From: Bacteroidales bacterium
Lineage (GTDB): Bacteria; Bacteroidota; Bacteroidia; Bacteroidales; F082
DNA: 64,000 nt
Assembly: GCA_017466405.1 (NCBI GenBank)
Contig: JAFTUF010000063.1
Span: 1-64,000 of the forward strand
Reading direction: 5' to 3'
Shown here piece by piece: positions 42,957 through 52,100 of this stretch. Under the pieces are notes generated by a model. The model did not search any database and was not told the origin of the DNA. It was given only the letters and a program-made list of their open reading frames with translations. A program made the position numbers and the translations under genes. Position 1 is the first letter of the stretch; the number at the start of each line of letters is the position of its first letter.

Positions 42957-43126
42957 CAAGTTGAAAGTTGAAAGTTGAAAATTGAAAATTTGTAGAGACG
43001 TATCAATTACACCGATGAAAATTAACAATATGTAATTGCTGCGTCTGAATAATAAAAATTGACAATTTGTAGAGACGCGTCGATCACACCGATGAAAAAT
43101 AAACAAGAATGTGATTGACACGTCTA
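42957..43126. repeat. Stutter words and two GTAGAGACG hairpins
   Basis: AGTTGAAAGTTGAAAGTTGA words, hairpin 42991-43045 (CAATTACA/TGTAATTG) and hairpin 43069-43126 (CGATCACA/TGTGATTG, a coordinated change). The 55 bp at 42991-43045 are repeated exactly at 43860-43914. Confidence 0.9.
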
Positions 43127-43141
43127 AAAATATTATATTTG
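43115..43141 (+). promoter_or_regulatory. Promoter of the FtsE-like gene
   Basis: TTG (43115-43117) lies in the right arm of the repeat hairpin, 16 bp before TATATTTG (43134-43141). If used, the repeat supplies the -33 box. Confidence 0.5.
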
Positions 43142-43169
43142 CACAAGTAATTAGAATTCTATTTCATCG

Positions 43170-43847
43170 ATGAAAAGCGTCATATCATTAAAGGAAGCTG
43201 CTATATTTCAGCATAAGAAATGTGTGTTGAAGGATGTAAATTTTGAAATCAACGAAGGCGAATTCGTATATCTGATTGGAAAGACAGGTAGCGGCAAGTC
43301 ATCATTGCTAAAGACTTTATACGCCGATCTTCCTGCAAAACAAGGTGAAGTGAAGATTGTGGATTACGACCTCCGCAAAATTAGACGTCGCGACATTCCT
43401 ATGCTGAGAAGAAAGATTGGCATCGTATTTCAAGACTTCCAGCTTCTTTTCGACCGCAGCGTTGAAGAAAACCTTGCCTTCGTATTAGACGCTACAGGAT
43501 GGAAAGACAAGAATGCCATCAACAAAAGAATCGATGAAGTATTGCAACAAGTCGGGCTTCCTCACAAGCGCAAGTCGATGCCACACCAGTTATCTGGCGG
43601 AGAACAGCAGAGCGTCGCTGTGGCAAGAGCGCTGCTCAACGACCCAGCTCTCATCCTCGCCGACGAACCTACAGGTAACCTCGACCCGGAGACAACAAAC
43701 GACATCATGAATCTCTTGATGGAGATAAGCTCAAAAGGAAAGACAATTTTGATGGCAACGCATAACTATAACCTCATCTTGAAATATCCTTCAAGAATCA
43801 TCAGATGCGACGAAGGAACGGTGATTGATAAGAAAATTGAAAGTTGA
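43170..43847 (+). CDS. ftsE: FtsE-like ABC transporter ATP-binding protein
   Basis: A 225-aa ABC ATPase of the FtsE/LolD group. Walker A IGKTGSGKSS, Q-loop IGIVFQDFQLL, signature LSGGEQQSVAVARAL, Walker B LILADEPTGNLDPET and switch ATHNYNLI are all present. FtsE normally works with FtsX to control cell-wall hydrolases at the division site. No ftsX lies next to it in this window. The last codons and TGA stop (AAATTGAAAGTTGA) are repeat DNA, and exact 55-bp repeats lie on both sides. Confidence 0.85.
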   Translation: MKSVISLKEAAIFQHKKCVLKDVNFEINEGEFVYLIGKTGSGKSSLLKTLYADLPAKQGEVKIVDYDLRKIRRRDIPMLRRKIGIVFQDFQLLFDRSVEENLAFVLDATGWKDKNAINKRIDEVLQQVGLPHKRKSMPHQLSGGEQQSVAVARALLNDPALILADEPTGNLDPETTNDIMNLLMEISSKGKTILMATHNYNLILKYPSRIIRCDEGTVIDKKIES

Positions 43848-43914
43848 AAATTGAAAGTTTGTAGAGACGTATCAATTACACCGATGAAAATTAACAATAT
43901 GTAATTGCTGCGTC
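43834..43914. repeat. Stutter words and hairpin overlapping the ftsE stop
   Basis: AAATTGAAAGTTGAAAATTG words include the TGA at 43845-43847; hairpin 43860-43914 is the exact second copy of 42991-43045. Confidence 0.9.
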
Positions 43915-43931
43915 ATTTTTTTGTTTTTGAA

Positions 43932-45521
43932 TTACACTTTAAATCCTAAATCGTTCAGGAATTTTTCTTTGTCGTTGAAATAGTCGAAGCACAGAGGAAG
44001 CAGTTCCAAGTCGCTGCGAAGTATTTTGTGGGTGTTGAAGATATTTTTGAAAAGCCAATTCATGAAATCGGAATTTAGAATATCACATACTTGCTCGTAT
44101 GTCAAGGGAAAATCTTCATTTAAGATAAATAAGTTAGCGCTGTTCAGAATATAACGCTGCTCAGTATCATGATGGCAGACAATCTTGTCTGAAATAAACC
44201 TATAAACAATCTTATCCTTCGCCTCATAAAAATCCATGTCGGCAACCTGACGGCATCCTTCTAATTTTTTATTAATAAACAAAGATGGCGGAGCAAGCTC
44301 ATCTGGAAAAATATCCTTTCCCCTATAAATCGGGACATCGTCTTGAAGTCGCTCTTTGTGACAATGTTTCGCATTATTTCCAGTAATGATTCCTAAAGCC
44401 CATTGGGCATTGTCTTTCAAAGTGATATGCGGAAGAGAAAAGACACGACGTATGATATCGTTTTCTTTTTCTTCAACATGAAAATTCAAGATATGCTTTG
44501 GAATATCGAAGAAACTCTTCTGTGAACGCAAATGTCCTTTAACATTAAATATCTCACAACTCACCTCCCATCCACCTTCCGACTTTAAGTTTGTATCATT
44601 TGTCGCCACAAAAGCCATCGCCTTTGTCATAAGACCATTGAAGGCTTTTCCGTAATCAATAAGACGATGTATCTTCAGATTCATCAGCGACTTTCTCGCG
44701 TCTTCAAAAGTAGTGATGTTGAAGAAAGAATCCGGCAAGAGAAAAGCAATAGTTCCATCATCTTTTAGCAATTTCAAAGAAGCGAAATAAAATAATGACG
44801 ATGTGTCGCAGCTATTTCCTGTATCATAAATTTCAGAATAGATATTTTTATCTTTCTTCTTGATTTTCTTTCCCCAAGGCGGATTTGTAAATATATAGTC
44901 GAACTTTATATTCTTAAAAATGTACAATGTCTGTTGTCTGTTGTCTGTTGTCTGTTGACCTAAATAATCTTCACAAATAATATTATCACTCTCGTAACCG
45001 CTTATCTCCTTGATTCTTTTTTTTGTGATAGCGACAGCATTTGCGTCTGTATCAAAGCCGTAAACATTTTCGGGAGAGAACCCCATCTTTATCGCCTCAA
45101 TAATAAAATTGCCGGAGCCGCAACAAGGATCGAGGAAAGTCTTATCCTTAAAGTCTTTAATATCTTTCATCATATCCTCAACAATATATTGAGGCGTGTA
45201 ATAGATTCCTTCTTTATTTTTGTATGATTCCGAAAGCGACGACTCGTAGTCGTTTGATATTTCTTCTCCTGACATGTCAGAATCAAGATTACGACTTATC
45301 ATTTCCGACAAGGATTTATGATCATGAAGATCTTTATATTGCTTATTGGCTCTCGACGATAACTTAATATTTTTTAGGTATTTCTCCTTAAACTCGTCAA
45401 TATCGCTTTGTGTCAGATGATTATCAGTCTTTTTCAAAATTCCTTCCTTAATCCAATTGTGCAAACTCACAACAGAAACGTTGAGTTGCTCAGCAGCTGA
45501 TTTTAAGGAAAGAATTTTCAT
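43932..45521 (-). CDS. N6-adenine DNA methylase with N-terminal HTH (TaqI/Eco57I-like)
   Basis: A 529-aa protein: MerR/HTH_17-type DNA-binding start (LSLKSAAEQLNVSVVSLHNW), a helical linker (to 105), then a gamma-class methylase with YYTPQYIVEDM, SAM motif FLDPCCGSGNF (129-139), GFDTDANAVAI and catalytic NPPW (213-216), and a C-terminal TaqI-like target-recognition part (IPIYRGKDIFPDEL-type). No nuclease domain or restriction gene is seen beside it, so it may be an orphan methylase or a solitary half of an R-M system. Residues 189-198 (QQTTDNRQQT) are coded by an inserted TGTTGTC repeat. Confidence 0.85.
   Translation of the reverse strand: MKILSLKSAAEQLNVSVVSLHNWIKEGILKKTDNHLTQSDIDEFKEKYLKNIKLSSRANKQYKDLHDHKSLSEMISRNLDSDMSGEEISNDYESSLSESYKNKEGIYYTPQYIVEDMMKDIKDFKDKTFLDPCCGSGNFIIEAIKMGFSPENVYGFDTDANAVAITKKRIKEISGYESDNIICEDYLGQQTTDNRQQTLYIFKNIKFDYIFTNPPWGKKIKKKDKNIYSEIYDTGNSCDTSSLFYFASLKLLKDDGTIAFLLPDSFFNITTFEDARKSLMNLKIHRLIDYGKAFNGLMTKAMAFVATNDTNLKSEGGWEVSCEIFNVKGHLRSQKSFFDIPKHILNFHVEEKENDIIRRVFSLPHITLKDNAQWALGIITGNNAKHCHKERLQDDVPIYRGKDIFPDELAPPSLFINKKLEGCRQVADMDFYEAKDKIVYRFISDKIVCHHDTEQRYILNSANLFILNEDFPLTYEQVCDILNSDFMNWLFKNIFNTHKILRSDLELLPLCFDYFNDKEKFLNDLGFKV
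44928..44960 (-). repeat. TGTCTGTTG stutter repeat inside the DNA methylase
   Basis: Four units of TGTTGTC/TGTTGAC lie in frame between the SAM-binding half and NPPW. The same repeat, strand and phase occurs in the methyltransferase at about 31296-31325. Confidence 0.88.
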
Positions 45522-45524
45522 AAT

Positions 45525-45665
45525 AATATAAAGTTTAGAGTTAAGAGTTTATAGTTCATAGTAGTTTTAAAGTTTAGAGTTGTTAGTTTTAAAGTTTATA
45601 ATCTTTTTAATAAATTATAAAACTATAAACTATTTAACTACTATAAACTATCAACTATTAACTAT
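45525..45665. repeat. GTTTATAGTT stutter repeats overlapping a gene end
   Basis: AAGTTTAGAGTTAAGAGTTT words on the left and TATAAACTATCAACTATTAA words on the right. The right end contains the stop codon and last codons of the minus-strand glycosyltransferase. The two halves are roughly complementary. Confidence 0.75.
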
Positions 45666-46797
45666 TAGTTATCAATCTCATCAACAGATCCGTTGCCTTT
45701 TCTATGTCGTAGAATTTCTTCATGTTTTTTCTACGGCGTTCAATCTGACGAGCGTCAAATCTTCTCGGCATCAACTCATCGACAGCGAAACGTATGGAGT
45801 TCTGGTCATTGACGACATAACATAAGCCATTGACATCTAAGCCTTCAACCATCTTGTCATTTACCAGACAGAAACGTCCGTTATAAAGAGTGTTCAATAG
45901 TTTCAGCTTAAGTCCGGTTGCTTGTTCTGTCACCAAGATATTGATATGAGCGTGACGTATCAAATCGAAGAGCGTCTGGTCGTCAGGACTATCGACGAGT
46001 TCAACATTAGGCACTTCTTCTATAACTTTCTGAAGATGAGGAGGCGGATTCATTCCTGCGACTATAAGCTTTACGTTGATTTTTCTGAAAGCATCGACAA
46101 GATATTCTGCCGCCGAATAGTTTTCTGCCACAGAGAGATTTCCATGATACAAGACATAATCGCTGCTGCCTTCAAGTATATCAACTTCTGTATAAGCATT
46201 ATACGCCGTGACCTTATGAACGTTTTTGTATCTGCTTGAAAAATAATCGTAGTCTTTTTGAGAAATTGCCAAAATAGCTCTCGCCTTATTCAATATAGGT
46301 TCGAAGTCTTTCAATTTTGTAACTTCTTGTTTCAGATACATCTTCTTTTTCGCATCAACTTCAGCCTTAGCAAGATGCTCGTAATATTCATGTTCCACAT
46401 TATGGGCTCTCACTATCACGTTTCTCTTCTGTATCTCTTCGTATGTTAGCAACTTACAACAATGCAGTCCTTCCAACAATATTGGATAATCGTCTTTCTT
46501 AAGATTCTCTAACAATTCTTGCGAGTCGCGAGAACATACGATATACGGAAGCGAGTTGAACAGCTTTCCCAACTTAGTCTCTCTTTTATAATAATTTACC
46601 GAGTAACAGAAGCTCTCGAGATATTCCGAATGTTCGCGTCCGTATTCGTAACAATGTAGATGAATTTTAACGCCTCGTTTTGCAAGTTCCTTTATTCTAA
46701 AAAAAACGTCGATAACTCCGCCATAATTGGCTGGATACGGAATGTCGAAACTGACGATATGCAAGTGTGTATCAGATGTAATGCTCATAAATCTCAA
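45658..46797 (-). CDS. Glycosyltransferase (GT4-like), downstream gene
   Basis: A 379-aa GT-B fold enzyme. The N-terminal domain begins LHIVSFDIPYPANYGGVIDV (acceptor-side loop with GG), includes RAHNVEHEYY, and the C-terminal domain has DYVLYHGNLSVAENYSA and TGLKLKLLNTLYNGRFCLVN in place of the usual EGFGLPxLEA motif, so it is an atypical member. It probably adds a sugar to a surface polysaccharide; the acceptor is unknown. The gene overlaps the stop of the upstream glycosyltransferase, and the last codons lie in TAATAGTTAATAGTT repeat DNA. Confidence 0.8.
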   Translation of the reverse strand: MRFMSITSDTHLHIVSFDIPYPANYGGVIDVFFRIKELAKRGVKIHLHCYEYGREHSEYLESFCYSVNYYKRETKLGKLFNSLPYIVCSRDSQELLENLKKDDYPILLEGLHCCKLLTYEEIQKRNVIVRAHNVEHEYYEHLAKAEVDAKKKMYLKQEVTKLKDFEPILNKARAILAISQKDYDYFSSRYKNVHKVTAYNAYTEVDILEGSSDYVLYHGNLSVAENYSAAEYLVDAFRKINVKLIVAGMNPPPHLQKVIEEVPNVELVDSPDDQTLFDLIRHAHINILVTEQATGLKLKLLNTLYNGRFCLVNDKMVEGLDVNGLCYVVNDQNSIRFAVDELMPRRFDARQIERRRKNMKKFYDIEKATDLLMRLITNS

Positions 46798-47887
46798 TCA
46801 AAGTTTTTTCTTCGTTTTCCCAACATAAGTCTTGAGCTGCGAAGTTAAGATTATTTTTCCAAGTTTTCAAGGTATTTTCATCGGCCACGACTTCCTTTAT
46901 TTTCTCAGCGATATGTTCAGGATTATGGTCATCGATGAAAGTTCCTATGTTATATTCTCTAATGATACGTTCTATCTCAGGCAGATGCGAGGCTATGATA
47001 GGAACGTTAGCTTGTATGTAATCGAACAATTTATTTGGCAGACTGAATCTGTAATTTAGGTTAGTGTCTTTATCTAAGGTAAAACCGACTTCAGCCAGAC
47101 GCGTTATCGCCATCATATCTTTATAAGGCATCCTCGGATAGAAGCGCACTCTTTCGTCCCAATGATTCTCAGCGACTTTTTGTTTCAGTATCGGCAAGAC
47201 GTCGCCACCACCTATTATTAATAGGATACAATTGTCGAGATATTGCATTGCATCGACGAGTTCTTCCGAGCCGCGATGTATATTAATTCCAGAGCCTTGA
47301 AGTATGAGGATGTGTTTGTCATCAGGGAGATTCATAGCCTCACGCGTCGTCGGTTCGGGGAGCATCTTACGCATAGGGATGTTTCTAATCACATGAACCT
47401 TAATACCATATTTCTCACGAAAGAGATTGGCGATAGACTCGTTAACGGTAATCATCTCTTTCATCTTAGGCAAGACAAACTCTTCAATCGCACGCCATAC
47501 TTTCTGAACCTTAGGACGATTCACGAGTTCCGGAACTTCAGTAAAATATTCATGACTGTCGTATATGAGCTTAGTTCTTTTAATCTTAGAAATTAAAAAC
47601 GAAGGTAATAATGTATCCAAGTCATTCGACAGAAGACAGTCGGCACGATGGAAAAGCAAAAAGAGAAACAGCCTTATGTTGTATTCTGCATAAAACAAAG
47701 GACCTTTCTCAAAGATGAGTCTCATCCTATGAGAACGATATGGACGCTCGTCCATCTCAGGACTTTTTCTCTGCTTACGACCTACCAACAACACCTCGAA
47801 TCCTGCTTTCTGAAGTGTAAGACACGACTTATTAACTCTCTGATCTGTCACTAAGTCATTGATTACTGATACAATAACACGTTTCAA
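46772..47887 (-). CDS. Glycosyltransferase (GT4-like), upstream gene
   Basis: A 371-aa GT-B enzyme. VSVINDLVTDQRVNKSCLTL at the N-terminus, YDSHEYFTEVPEL, ILILQGSGINIHRGSEELVD (donor-domain start), RFYPRMPYKDMMAITRLAEV and LPNKLFDYIQANVPIIAS (nucleotide-sugar contact) are seen. It resembles enzymes of capsule or O-antigen-like pathways. The coding region overlaps the next glycosyltransferase by about 26 bp, so the two form an operon, read divergently from murB. Confidence 0.85.
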   Translation of the reverse strand: MKRVIVSVINDLVTDQRVNKSCLTLQKAGFEVLLVGRKQRKSPEMDERPYRSHRMRLIFEKGPLFYAEYNIRLFLFLLFHRADCLLSNDLDTLLPSFLISKIKRTKLIYDSHEYFTEVPELVNRPKVQKVWRAIEEFVLPKMKEMITVNESIANLFREKYGIKVHVIRNIPMRKMLPEPTTREAMNLPDDKHILILQGSGINIHRGSEELVDAMQYLDNCILLIIGGGDVLPILKQKVAENHWDERVRFYPRMPYKDMMAITRLAEVGFTLDKDTNLNYRFSLPNKLFDYIQANVPIIASHLPEIERIIREYNIGTFIDDHNPEHIAEKIKEVVADENTLKTWKNNLNFAAQDLCWENEEKTLIEIYEHYI

Positions 47888-47931
47888 TTTTATAACATTT
47901 TTGACATTATAAATTTATATCTTTTATTTCT

Positions 47932-47958
47932 TGATTTCGCAAAAATAAATTATTTTTG
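47932..47958 (+). promoter_or_regulatory. murB promoter
   Basis: TTG (47932-47934), 16 bp, TATTTTTG (47951-47958). The leader to ATG 47974 would be about 9 nt. Confidence 0.55.
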
Positions 47959-47973
47959 AAAAAAATTATTTCA

Positions 47974-48987
47974 ATGAAAAAAGAATATCCTCTCAAAGAT
48001 TTGAACACAATGGGTTTCGACATCGTCGCTAAATATTTTTATGAAGTAAACTCATTGAGTGACATTGACACTCTTATTGAAAAAGAAGAATTTAAGGATG
48101 TAAGGAAACTTATTTTGGGAGGTGGCAGTAACATTCTCTTTGCAAATGAATATTACGATGGAATGATTATCCATTCAAACTTAAAAGGTATTAATATTAT
48201 CGAAGAAAACGGCGATGATGTCGTTGTGAGATGTATGTCGGGAGAGGTTTGGAAAGACTTCGTTGACTTTACCGTCAGCAGAAATCTTTACGGTTTAGAG
48301 AACCTAGTTGATATTCCAGGCAGCGTCGGGGCGTCGCCAGTTCAGAACATAGGAGCATACGGCTGCGAGGTGAAAGACAGTATCGTTTATGTATATACGA
48401 TAGACCTCACCAATGGACAGAGACGCGTCTTTAAAAATGAGGATTGCCATTTTGCATATCGCGACAGCATTTTCAAGAGAGAAGAATTTAAGAAGTATTT
48501 CATCTGCGCCATTGACTTCCGCCTAAAGAAAAACGCCGCTCTTAAGTTGGAATACGGCAATGTTAAAGAATATTTAGAAAGAAAGAAGATAGAGTCCCCT
48601 ACTCTATCTGAGGTCGCTCAGACTATTAAAGAGATTCGTGCGGAGAAGTTACCCGAAGTCGGCATTGTTGGCAGCGTCGGCAGTTTCTTCCAAAATCCAA
48701 TTGTGGAGAATAAGGTGTTTGAGAAGTTAAAAGAATCTTATCCTGAAATGCCTTCTTATCCAAATGAGAAAGGCGTCAAGATTCCAGCGGGATGGCTCAT
48801 CGACAAGGCTGGATGGAAAGCATATAAGGAAAATCATGTCGGAGTGTGGGACAAACAAGCTCTTGTTTTGGTTCATTACGGAGGCGGCAAGCCACAGGAA
48901 ATCCTCGACCTGATGAAAAAGATTCAAGATAGCGTTAAAGAAAAATTCGGCATCATCATCAGACCGGAAGTCAATATCGAGTTTTAA
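47974..48987 (+). CDS. murB: UDP-N-acetylenolpyruvoylglucosamine reductase
   Basis: MurB (337 aa) reduces the MurA product with NADPH through bound FAD, giving UDP-MurNAc. FAD-site motifs: LILGGGSNILF, ENLVDIPGSVGASPVQNIGAYG; the catalytic serine is in GSVGSFFQNPIV, and the C-terminus ends GIIIRPEVNIEF. The length fits the E. coli type with the extra loop. ATG 47974 is preferred to TTG 47956, which lies in the promoter. With murA in the same window, two successive steps of the pathway are present about 43 kb apart. Confidence 0.95.
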   Translation: MKKEYPLKDLNTMGFDIVAKYFYEVNSLSDIDTLIEKEEFKDVRKLILGGGSNILFANEYYDGMIIHSNLKGINIIEENGDDVVVRCMSGEVWKDFVDFTVSRNLYGLENLVDIPGSVGASPVQNIGAYGCEVKDSIVYVYTIDLTNGQRRVFKNEDCHFAYRDSIFKREEFKKYFICAIDFRLKKNAALKLEYGNVKEYLERKKIESPTLSEVAQTIKEIRAEKLPEVGIVGSVGSFFQNPIVENKVFEKLKESYPEMPSYPNEKGVKIPAGWLIDKAGWKAYKENHVGVWDKQALVLVHYGGGKPQEILDLMKKIQDSVKEKFGIIIRPEVNIEF

Positions 48988-49007
48988 GCATTCTGTTTTT
49001 TCTGCAA

Positions 49008-49063
49008 AAATTGCACTTAGCAAGTGCAAAAAATTACAAAAATTGCACTTAGCAAGTGCAAAA
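49008..49063. repeat. Tandem pair of small hairpins after murB
   Basis: TTGCACTTAGCAAGTGCAA occurs twice (49011-49029 and 49043-49061), each a perfect hairpin with an AGC loop region, in A-rich DNA at a 32-bp step. No GTAGAGACG hairpin is found here. Confidence 0.85.
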
Positions 49064-49090
49064 ACGCAGTTAATTTCCACTAACAAATAA

Positions 49091-49116
49091 AGGGTTGCTC
49101 AAACGGCAACCCTTTT
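49091..49116. terminator. Terminator between murB and the adhesin gene
   Basis: Stem AGGGTTGC / GCAACCCT with a 7-nt loop; T-rich on both exits, so it may serve the two convergent genes. Confidence 0.7.
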
Positions 49117-49142
49117 CAGTTTTCAGTTTCCAACTTTCAACT

Positions 49143-52100
49143 TTACTTAACAACAGTGACGCGTCTTACTGCAGCAGCGTTTTCTGTTACGATGCGTACC
49201 ATATAAACGCCAGCTTCATATTGCGACATATCTATAACTTCTTTATCGCCATTAGCTTCTTGGTCATAGACGACTTGTCCCAAAGTATTTGTGATGACGA
49301 CACGTGTCATTGCTTCAGCCTCGACATTCAACATATTCATTGTTGGGTTAGGATAGATTGACATATTGTCGATTGTATTTTCATCAACAGACTCTGTCTT
49401 TACTTCAACAACGACATAATTCTGTCCTTCTATTCCGTAAGCTGATGCTGGTTCTGATTCACATTCTTCGCCTTCTTCAACATAAACGGCTGTCACTTGA
49501 TAGTAGTAAGTTCCTTCTCCAACTTTGTCGAAATAAGTACCTTCTGTTGTCTGAGCTACATATTCAAAGTCGTTGGCTGATGTTCCGCGATATACATTGT
49601 AATGAGCTAAAGCACGTGCGTTCTTAGCGTCGTCAGCTACGTAGGCGCGAACCATCCAGGAGTAGTTCAAGCCATAGTCGAGCATATCTTCCCAAACGAC
49701 ACCGTCCATTGAAATCCAGCGTGAGTTAGGATCGCCACAGTTAGCGCTCACTGCTGCTGGGAATAAAGAAGCTTGATTTGTGTCGAATACAACCCAGAGG
49801 TTCTTTGTTATATCGAGAGGAAGAGCTGTTGTAAGATTGAACTCTATAAACTCTTCTGAACCTGATGTTGAATAGCTTTGAGTATGAATCTTTGTTCTTG
49901 GTGAGTTGTAACCGCCAACATAGATACTGAATGTACCTGTCGATGGAACTACGTCATATAATGCTATTTTAGTAATAGAAGTTTCTTGATAACCGATGAG
50001 GTCTTCTGCTGGGAACATAACAGCCCATGAGAAAGTTCCTTCTGTACCGATAGCATCTATCTTAACGCCATTGTCATATTGCAACCAATTTGTTGTTGGT
50101 TCTGCGTATGGCCATACAAGACGTACGCCGAGCTCATCGCTGTCGTTAGCTGACTGAATGCCATATAAATCTTCTGGAGGTGTACATGTCACTTGAGCAT
50201 CAACAGTGATACATTCAGGACATGACATTGCGTAATATGTCTCATTCATTTCGCCGCCATAAACGACTCTTACACAGTATTCACGTTGTGTCAAGATTTG
50301 CATTGGTTCTGTAAATCTACCTGTTGTGATTGGTTCTGGAGTTACCAACTCGCCATCGCGATATACCATAGCTCCGATAACGTCTTCGTCATTCTTGCTG
50401 AACAAAGGAACAACGTCAACGAGTTCTACATCATCAAGGAGCAATATAAACATATCTGTTGTATTGAAGTGACGGATAGCGACCCATATTTCCTGACCTT
50501 CGTATAAACTTAAGTCGGCTTCATATTGATACCAAGTACCTTGAGATGTTGTTCCGCGTTGTGTCTTAACGCCTGTCGATTTTGCTATCAATGTCCATTC
50601 TGATATAGTTGCGAAGTCGTTAGCAGAAGCATTGCCTTCTGTAGATACTGCCACGCCGAAATGTTCACCTGCGTAAGAAGCGTCTTGTGCCGATACCCAG
50701 AAGGTAATCTTTGAAGTAGCTGTTGCAACAATTTTTTCTGGAGAAATGAGATAATCATCTGGGAAGAGAGCTCCTATCACATTACAATAAGATTCTGAAC
50801 ATAAATGACCGTATCCAGTATGTGACTCAACACTTTCAACATTATGATTTGACTCACATTCTGAGTCGTGGTACCAAATATGATCATCGCCATTAGCGTC
50901 GATTGTTGTCCAACCTTCGAGATTGTTTTCAAAGCTATATGACAATGTTTGTGGTTCTAAAGCATCCATACCTGGAGTCAACCAGTTGAGGACAGCCTTA
51001 CCGTTAGCATATTTAGCTGTAAATTCTGTTACGCCTTCATAGTCTTCGCAGCCTGTATATGTCCATGTGTATGTTGCAGGAGCACTCGACTCTGTATAGT
51101 AGTTAGCGATGACTTTTGTTGTATATGACTGACCTACCGTAACATTCTCATGTTGATAATATCTAGTTGTAACTTCTTCTTCTAAGACATCATTCAAATA
51201 GACTTCATAACTCAATGCATTGTCGCCATCGATGCTCCACATTGCCCATGCTGTTGGAGAGACGTAGAGTTCTACTGCAGCAGCGACTTCTTCGAGTTCA
51301 CATTCTATATTAGCATCAGCCCATATCTCCATAACTTCATTTTCAGCGCATGACTCATAACCAGGTTTAGAGATTGTAACTTCGTAAGTACCTTTACGGA
51401 ATTTTGCCCATGAATAAACGCCGCTTTCATCTAAAACGATTTCATAGTCATAACCCAAGCCAGGCTCCGACATATTAACGAATTTCACTGTTGTACCTTC
51501 AGGAGAAGCGTTGTTGTTTGTTGTAACTTCAACATTGACATTAGCAATCATATTCTTGTCAACATTTTCAGACCATACGATAACAGACTCGTCATCATTT
51601 TGGAACGAATAGTTTTTAGTTCCTTGTTTTGCATTTTCATAAACAGCAGCAACACCCCATTGATAGACGCCATCTTCTAATGAAGTCCATGCGTTGTCGA
51701 GATATAATGTGTCTGTGATACCTGTTGCTACAACATCAACTGTTTGTTCTGAAATCTCACCTGCGAAGCATTCGTAACGATATAATTTATATGATTTGAA
51801 TGTAGCGTCTTTTGATGCTGAGTTGTCTTTTTCGAGTACTACTCTCTCGCCTTTTGAGCCTTCGAGATAACCTCTAATCATCCATGAATAGTAAGAAGGC
51901 AAGACATCGTCAAGGTGACTCCATGTTACTCCGTCGTATGAATACCAATCGCTGTTTGAATCATCGACATAGTTACATACAGTAGCTGGAGCGTGGATAC
52001 CTTCAGCATAGAATGAAATCCAGAGAGGTTCTGTTCCATCGAGTTCTACAGGTGTATTCAATTCAACTTCTACCATCTGACCAGCACCTGTCAATTGTGT

